From Clostridia bacterium (lineage in GTDB: Bacteria > Bacillota > Clostridia > Christensenellales > Aristaeellaceae), in assembly GCA_017471125.1 (NCBI GenBank), contig JAFUWR010000079.1:1-9066 (forward strand): 9,066 bases of DNA, given 5' to 3'. Each line of letters begins with the position of its first letter. The stretch's first letter is position 1. The position numbers and the translations under genes are program-made. Shown here in pieces: positions 6,077-9,066 of the stretch. Under the pieces are notes generated by a model. The model searched no databases. It saw nothing but the letters and a program-made list of their open reading frames with translations, and was not told where the DNA came from.

Positions 6077-7486
6077 ATGAACACCGACATCGTCATCATC
6101 GGCGCGGGCCCGGCGGGCATATTCACCGCGCTGGAGCTGATCCGCAAGGGCAGCGGGAAGAAGATCACCATCTGCGAAAAGGGCGCGGCCATCGAGAAGC
6201 GAAGCTGTCCGAAGGTCAAGACCCAGCGGTGCATGAACTGCAAGCCCTACTGCCACATCACCACCGGCTTCTCGGGGGCGGGCGCGTTCTCCGACGGCAA
6301 GCTGTCGCTGTCCTGCGAGGTGGGCGGCGACCTGCCGACGCTGATCGGCGAGGACCTGGCCCAGGAGACCATCGGCTACGCGGATTCCATCTATCTGGAG
6401 TTCGGCGCGGACACCCACATCGAGGGCGTCGGCGATCCGGAGGAGGTCAAGCGCATCCGCACCCGCGCCATCCAGGCGGGGCTGAAGCTGGTGGACTGCC
6501 CCATCCGGCACCTGGGCACCGAGAAGGCCCAGACCATCTACTACGGCATCGAGCAGTACCTCCTGGAGCACGGCGTGGACATCCTGTTCGGCTGCGAATG
6601 CCGGGACCTGATCTTGAAGGACGACGTGTGCCTGGGCGTGCGCGTCGTGATGAACGGGCAGGAGCGTGAGATACTGGCCGAGCGCACCGTGGTCGCCACC
6701 GGGCGGCGCGGCGCGGACTGGCTGGAGGGTCTGTGCGCCGAGCACGGCATCGCCCACCAGCCCGGCACCGTGGACATCGGCGTGCGCGTGGAATGCCGCA
6801 ACGAGGTCATGGAGAAGGTCAACGAGGTACTCTACGAGTCCAAGCTCATCGGCTATCCCAAGCCCTTCAAGAACAAGGTGCGCACCTTCTGCCAGAATCC
6901 CGGCGGGTTCGTGAGCCAGGAGAACTACGACAACAACCTGGCGGTCGTGAACGGCCACTCCTACAAGGAGCGCAAGTCCGAGAACACCAACCTGTCCATA
7001 CTGTGCAGCCACAACTTCTCCGTGCCCTTCAACCAGCCCATCGCCTACGCGCAGAAGGTGGGCGAGCTGACCAACATGCTGGGCGCGGGGCACATACTGG
7101 TGCAGCGCTTCGGCGACATCCTGGACGGCAAGCGCACGTGGCAGAAGGAGCTGGCGCAATCCAACGTCCGGCCCACGCTGCCCGACGCCGTGGCCGGCGA
7201 CATCACCGCCGCCATGCCCTACCGCGCCATGATCAACATCATCAACTTCATCCAGGCCATGGACCACGTGGTCCCGGGCTTCGCGTCCTACGAGACGCTG
7301 CTGTACTCCCCGGAATTGAAGTTCTACTCCAACCGCGTGAAGATGGACGACCAGTTCAACACGTCCATAAAGGGCCTCCACTGCCTGGGCGACTCCTCCG
7401 GCTGGACCCGCGGCCTGATGATGGCCAGCGTCATGGGGGTGCTGATGGGACGGCGGATCGCGGAGGACGAACGGCAGGGCCGTTGA
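6077..7486 (+). CDS. FAD-dependent dehydrogenase, COG2509-like, uncharacterised
   Basis: The 469-residue product starts with a Rossmann dinucleotide-binding motif (DIVIIGAGPAG, G9-x-G11-x-x-G14), with E34 at the end of strand two to bind the ribose of FAD. A conserved block, GFSGAGAFSDGKLSL (64-78), follows, and a typical C-terminal FAD-binding segment, GLHCLGDSSGWTRGLMMASVMG, lies near the end. These and GGFVSQENYDNN match, by memory, the COG2509 group of uncharacterised FAD-dependent dehydrogenases. Four cysteines (C44, C52, C55, C59) precede the GFSGAGAF block and could hold a metal or iron-sulfur cluster, which is inference. No signal peptide or membrane segment is seen, so it is probably cytosolic. 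Substrate and pathway are unknown. The ATG at 6077 follows GAAAGGAAGG (6064-6073); an upstream GTG at 6050 overlaps the preceding gene and lacks support. It lies 23 bases after the LRR gene, probably in the same transcript. Confidence 0.88.
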   Translation: MNTDIVIIGAGPAGIFTALELIRKGSGKKITICEKGAAIEKRSCPKVKTQRCMNCKPYCHITTGFSGAGAFSDGKLSLSCEVGGDLPTLIGEDLAQETIGYADSIYLEFGADTHIEGVGDPEEVKRIRTRAIQAGLKLVDCPIRHLGTEKAQTIYYGIEQYLLEHGVDILFGCECRDLILKDDVCLGVRVVMNGQEREILAERTVVATGRRGADWLEGLCAEHGIAHQPGTVDIGVRVECRNEVMEKVNEVLYESKLIGYPKPFKNKVRTFCQNPGGFVSQENYDNNLAVVNGHSYKERKSENTNLSILCSHNFSVPFNQPIAYAQKVGELTNMLGAGHILVQRFGDILDGKRTWQKELAQSNVRPTLPDAVAGDITAAMPYRAMINIINFIQAMDHVVPGFASYETLLYSPELKFYSNRVKMDDQFNTSIKGLHCLGDSSGWTRGLMMASVMGVLMGRRIAEDERQGR

Positions 7487-7490
7487 TAAG

Positions 7491-7535
7491 AACATCCTGC
7501 CGCAAAAAATCTGTGGATTTTTGCGGCAGGATGTT
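7491..7535. repeat. Long hairpin (18-bp perfect stem) between the flavoprotein and dehydrogenase genes
   Basis: AACATCCTGCCGCAAAAA (7491-7508) is exactly complementary to 7518-7535. With one bulged A the stem extends inward to a TGTG loop (7512-7515). The hairpin begins four bases after the flavoprotein stop. The T-run lies inside the stem rather than after it, so it is not a normal intrinsic terminator, although it may still end or stabilise the upstream transcript. Its 3' arm runs into the -10 of the downstream promoter. The outer arm shares ACATCCTGC with the hairpin at 4018-4056. Confidence 0.8.
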
Positions 7536-7542
7536 GTATAAT
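7514..7542 (+). promoter_or_regulatory. Predicted promoter of the short-chain dehydrogenase gene
   Basis: A perfect -10 TATAAT lies at 7537-7542. Seventeen bases upstream is only a poor -35, TGGATT (7514-7519, 3 of 6), which falls at the loop and inner 3' arm of the hairpin. The spacer is almost entirely hairpin stem. The start point would be near 7549, followed by a short leader to the ATG at 7577. The weak -35 suggests an activator-dependent or low-level promoter, which is inference. Confidence 0.6.
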
Positions 7543-7550
7543 GTATACAT
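7541..7550. promoter_or_regulatory. 10-bp palindrome spanning the predicted start point
   Basis: ATGTATACAT is a perfect palindrome covering the end of the -10 and the predicted transcription start. Its position suits a small operator, but ten bases can be palindromic by chance, and no cognate regulator is visible in the window. Confidence 0.25.
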
Positions 7551-7576
7551 GCAATACGCAAAAAGGAGTGATACCC

Positions 7577-8452
7577 ATGGTTGACATGAGCAAATGGCAG
7601 GCGATCGCGCAGGAGAAGATCCACGAGCGTCCGGCGACCAGCGGCCGTCTGGCGGGAAAGATCGCCATCGTGACCGGCGCGGCCCAGGGCTTCGGCAAGG
7701 GCATCGCCGAGGAGATGTACAAGGAAGGCTGCACGGTGGTCATCGCGGACATGAACCTGCCGGGCGCGCAGGCCGTGGCCGACGCGCTGGGCGAGCACGC
7801 CTGCGCCCTCGAGGTCAACGTGACCGACGAGGAGAGCGTGGCGAAGATGGTGCAGCAGACCGTCGAAAAGTACGGCGGGCTGGACATCCTGGTGTCCAAC
7901 GCGGGCGTGGCCCGGGCGGGCAGCCTGATCGAGCTGGAGAAGAAGGCGTTCGACTTCGTCACCGGCATCAACTACACCGGCTATTTCCTCTGCGCCAAGT
8001 ACGCGGTCACCGTCATGGAGGCCCAGCACGCGGCGGACCCGGAGTGGTTCGGCGACATCATCACCATCAACTCCAAGTCCGGCCTGGAGGGCTCCAAGAA
8101 CAACTACGCCTACGCCGGCTCCAAGTTCGGCGGCATCGGCCTGACCCAGTCCTTCGCGCTGGAGCTGTGCCCCTTCAACATCAAGGTCAACGCCATCTGC
8201 CCCGGCAACTACCTGGACGGCCCGCTGTGGTCCGACCCGGAGCGCGGCCTGTTCGTGCAGTACCTGAACGCGGGCAAGGTCCCCGGCGCAAAGACCGTGG
8301 AGGACGTGCGCAAGTACTACATGTCCAAGGTGCCCATGAACCGCGGCTGCTTCCCCGCCGACGTGGCCAAGGCCATCTTCTACTGCGTGGAGCAGAAGTA
8401 CGAGACCGGCCAGGCCATCCCCGTGACCGGCGGCCAGGTCATGCTGAACTGA
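7577..8452 (+). CDS. Short-chain dehydrogenase/reductase, sorbitol-6-phosphate 2-dehydrogenase-like
   Basis: The 291-residue product is a classical SDR with an N-terminal extension of about 25 residues. The NAD(P)-binding motif is TGAAQGFG (33-40), followed by NAG (108-110). The catalytic tetrad is N132, S166, Y179 and K183 (YAGSK). D58 in VVIADMN, at the end of strand two, favours NAD over NADP. The C-terminal stretch VRKYYMSKVPMNRGC...TGQAIPVTGGQVML closely recalls E. coli SrlD, which oxidises sorbitol-6-phosphate to fructose-6-phosphate. That substrate is a reasonable guess, not a proof: no PTS or other polyol gene is present, and related SDRs act on other sugar alcohols. The ATG at 7577 follows AAAGGAG (7562-7568) with eight-base spacing, preferred to an upstream in-frame ATG at 7541 that overlaps the promoter. 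It has its own promoter and terminator, so it is probably monocistronic. Confidence 0.88.
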   Translation: MVDMSKWQAIAQEKIHERPATSGRLAGKIAIVTGAAQGFGKGIAEEMYKEGCTVVIADMNLPGAQAVADALGEHACALEVNVTDEESVAKMVQQTVEKYGGLDILVSNAGVARAGSLIELEKKAFDFVTGINYTGYFLCAKYAVTVMEAQHAADPEWFGDIITINSKSGLEGSKNNYAYAGSKFGGIGLTQSFALELCPFNIKVNAICPGNYLDGPLWSDPERGLFVQYLNAGKVPGAKTVEDVRKYYMSKVPMNRGCFPADVAKAIFYCVEQKYETGQAIPVTGGQVMLN

Positions 8453-8463
8453 ATCAAGGCATC

Positions 8464-8493
8464 AAAAAAACACCGGCGCGCCGGTGTTTTTTT
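8464..8493. terminator. Bidirectional intrinsic terminator between convergent genes
   Basis: Seven A residues (8464-8470), the 16-base palindrome CACCGGCGCGCCGGTG (8471-8486) and seven T residues (8487-8493) form one exact 30-base palindrome. It reads as a GC stem followed by a T-run on both strands. It sits 11 bases after the dehydrogenase stop and eight bases beyond the yajC stop, so it can end both convergent transcripts. Confidence 0.95.
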
Positions 8494-8501
8494 ATTGTCC
8501 C

Positions 8502-8894
8502 TTAGATCTCGGGCGCGGCCTCGTTCTCCACGGCCACGTTCTCCACGCCGCCCACGGCGCTGCGCTTGATGACCACGGTGTTCTGCAGGGAGCCCATGGT
8601 CAGCGTCACGGTGTCGTCCTTCAATCCGGCCACGGTGCCGTAGAAGCCGCCGATGGTCCAGATGCGGTCGCCCACCTTCAGGTTGTCCAGCATGTTCTTG
8701 ACGGCCTTGTCCTTTTTGCGCTGGGGACGGATGAGCATGAAGTAGAATACGGCCACCATGACCGCCATCATCAGCACCATCGAGATCATGTCGCCCGCGC
8801 CGCCGGTGGTGGCGGTGGCGGCGTTGGCGCTGTCGGTGACGGAGACCGCCTGGCCCGCGGTCTCGGCGAGGGCCGAGGTAATGTTCATCAGCAT
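8502..8894 (-). CDS. yajC: Preprotein translocase accessory subunit YajC
   Basis: YajC is a small inner-membrane protein associated with the SecDF part of the Sec secretion machinery. The 130-residue product has a hydrophilic, Ala/Thr-rich N-terminal segment (about 1-33), one membrane helix (about 35-52, MISMVLMMAVMVAVFYFM), and the family hallmark FYFMLIRPQRKKDKAVKNML. A cytosolic beta-rich domain follows (LKVGDRIWTIGGFYGTVAGLKDDTVTL). The N-terminal segment ahead of the helix is longer than in E. coli YajC, and the total is somewhat above the usual 90-115 residues. The start at 8894 (minus strand) follows AAAGGAG (8903-8909) with eight-base spacing. A 20-residue in-frame upstream extension to 8954 is rejected because it would run through the promoter. 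Neighbouring secD/secF or tgt genes, common partners elsewhere, are not seen on this side; the gene has its own promoter and is probably monocistronic here. Confidence 0.95.
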   Translation of the reverse strand: MLMNITSALAETAGQAVSVTDSANAATATTGGAGDMISMVLMMAVMVAVFYFMLIRPQRKKDKAVKNMLDNLKVGDRIWTIGGFYGTVAGLKDDTVTLTMGSLQNTVVIKRSAVGGVENVAVENEAAPEI

Positions 8895-8931
8895 GATAGT
8901 ATCTCCTTTACATACGATATGACTACCTATC

Positions 8932-8960
8932 ATTATAACCCACCTCGGCGGCAATTACAA
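8932..8960 (-). promoter_or_regulatory. Predicted sigma-A promoter of yajC
   Basis: Read on the minus strand, TTGTAA (8960-8955) and a perfect TATAAT (8937-8932) are separated by exactly 17 bases. Transcription would begin near 8925, leaving a leader of about 30 bases before the ATG at 8894. The near-consensus match and its position between the repeat block and the ribosome binding site make this a good call. Confidence 0.8.
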
Positions 8961-8998
8961 CTTGTGGGGACGATTATGCCCAGAAAATTAACTTTTGC

Positions 8999-9066
8999 GC
9001 GGGCGCTGAGGGCAGCGCCCCTACGGGTACGCGGGCGCTGGGGCAGCGCCCCGACGGGTGCGCGGG
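8999..9066. repeat. Tandem GC-rich palindromic repeat, two full units and a partial third at the window edge
   Basis: Unit one is 8999-9030 (32 bases) and unit two is 9031-9061 (31 bases). They differ by one deleted A and two substitutions. A third unit starts at 9062 and is cut by the window end. Each unit holds an eight-pair hairpin, GGGCGCTG with CAGCGCCC (9001-9008 with 9013-9020; 9033-9040 with 9044-9051), followed by ACGGGT. No coding frame is evident. The unit resembles, from memory, palindromic intergenic repeats common in gut Clostridia. It lies upstream of the yajC promoter, so its orientation relative to a neighbouring gene is unknown. Confidence 0.85.

Noticed and set aside
6014..8029. 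Minus-strand open frame of about 671 codons opposite the flavoprotein and dehydrogenase genes
   Set aside because: It spans an intergenic hairpin and two identified genes and shows no motif, so it is an antisense shadow.
8895..8954. Twenty-residue N-terminal extension of YajC
   Set aside because: It would read through the -10 box and the AAAGGAG site that clearly serves the ATG at 8894.
1..9066. A new defence or secretion system in the window
   Set aside because: The genes are housekeeping, an orphan SDR, SfsA, a flavoprotein and an LRR protein. I saw no nuclease, toxin-antitoxin, reverse transcriptase or phage module beyond the IS3 fragment, and no evidence that these genes form one system.

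Overview
The window looks like a chromosomal segment from a high-GC member of the Clostridia (Firmicutes), probably a gut or anaerobic lineage. This is inferred, not proven, from four things: a T-box leader controlling pheST, strong AGGAGG-type ribosome binding sites, perfect TATAAT promoters, and a GC-rich intergenic palindromic repeat of a kind I associate from memory with gut Clostridia. Most genes have strongly G/C-biased third codon positions. The leucine-rich repeat gene is a clear exception.

Layout. Bases 1-152 are the 3' end of an IS3-family transposase. A probable IS right end and spacer follow. A promoter (265-293) then drives a Phe-specific T-box leader (about 304-540) with a visible UUC specifier, a UGGU T-box bulge and a terminator. 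The leader controls pheS (570-1592) and pheT (1609-4005), which encode the two subunits of phenylalanyl-tRNA synthetase. A 15-bp perfect hairpin (4018-4056) separates pheT from sfsA (4069-4767). sfsA overlaps by four bases a gene for a secreted protein with a zinc ribbon and about 15 leucine-rich repeats (4764-6053). After 23 bases comes an uncharacterised FAD-dependent dehydrogenase of the COG2509 type (6077-7486). A long hairpin and a consensus promoter then precede a short-chain dehydrogenase resembling sorbitol-6-phosphate 2-dehydrogenase (7577-8452). A symmetrical bidirectional terminator (8464-8493) separates it from the convergent yajC (8502-8894, minus strand), which has its own promoter. 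The window ends in two and a bit copies of a GC-rich palindromic repeat.

How the genes work together. pheST is a classic regulated operon: uncharged tRNA-Phe should bind the leader and permit readthrough. sfsA, the LRR gene and the flavoprotein gene are packed tightly enough to be one transcript, possibly reached by readthrough from pheT, but no shared pathway is evident. The dehydrogenase and yajC are separate transcription units. I found no defence system, CRISPR array, prophage, tRNA or rRNA. The features most worth a second look are the compositionally odd secreted zinc-ribbon/LRR gene, the four-Cys flavoprotein, the two related intergenic hairpins, and the terminal palindromic repeats.
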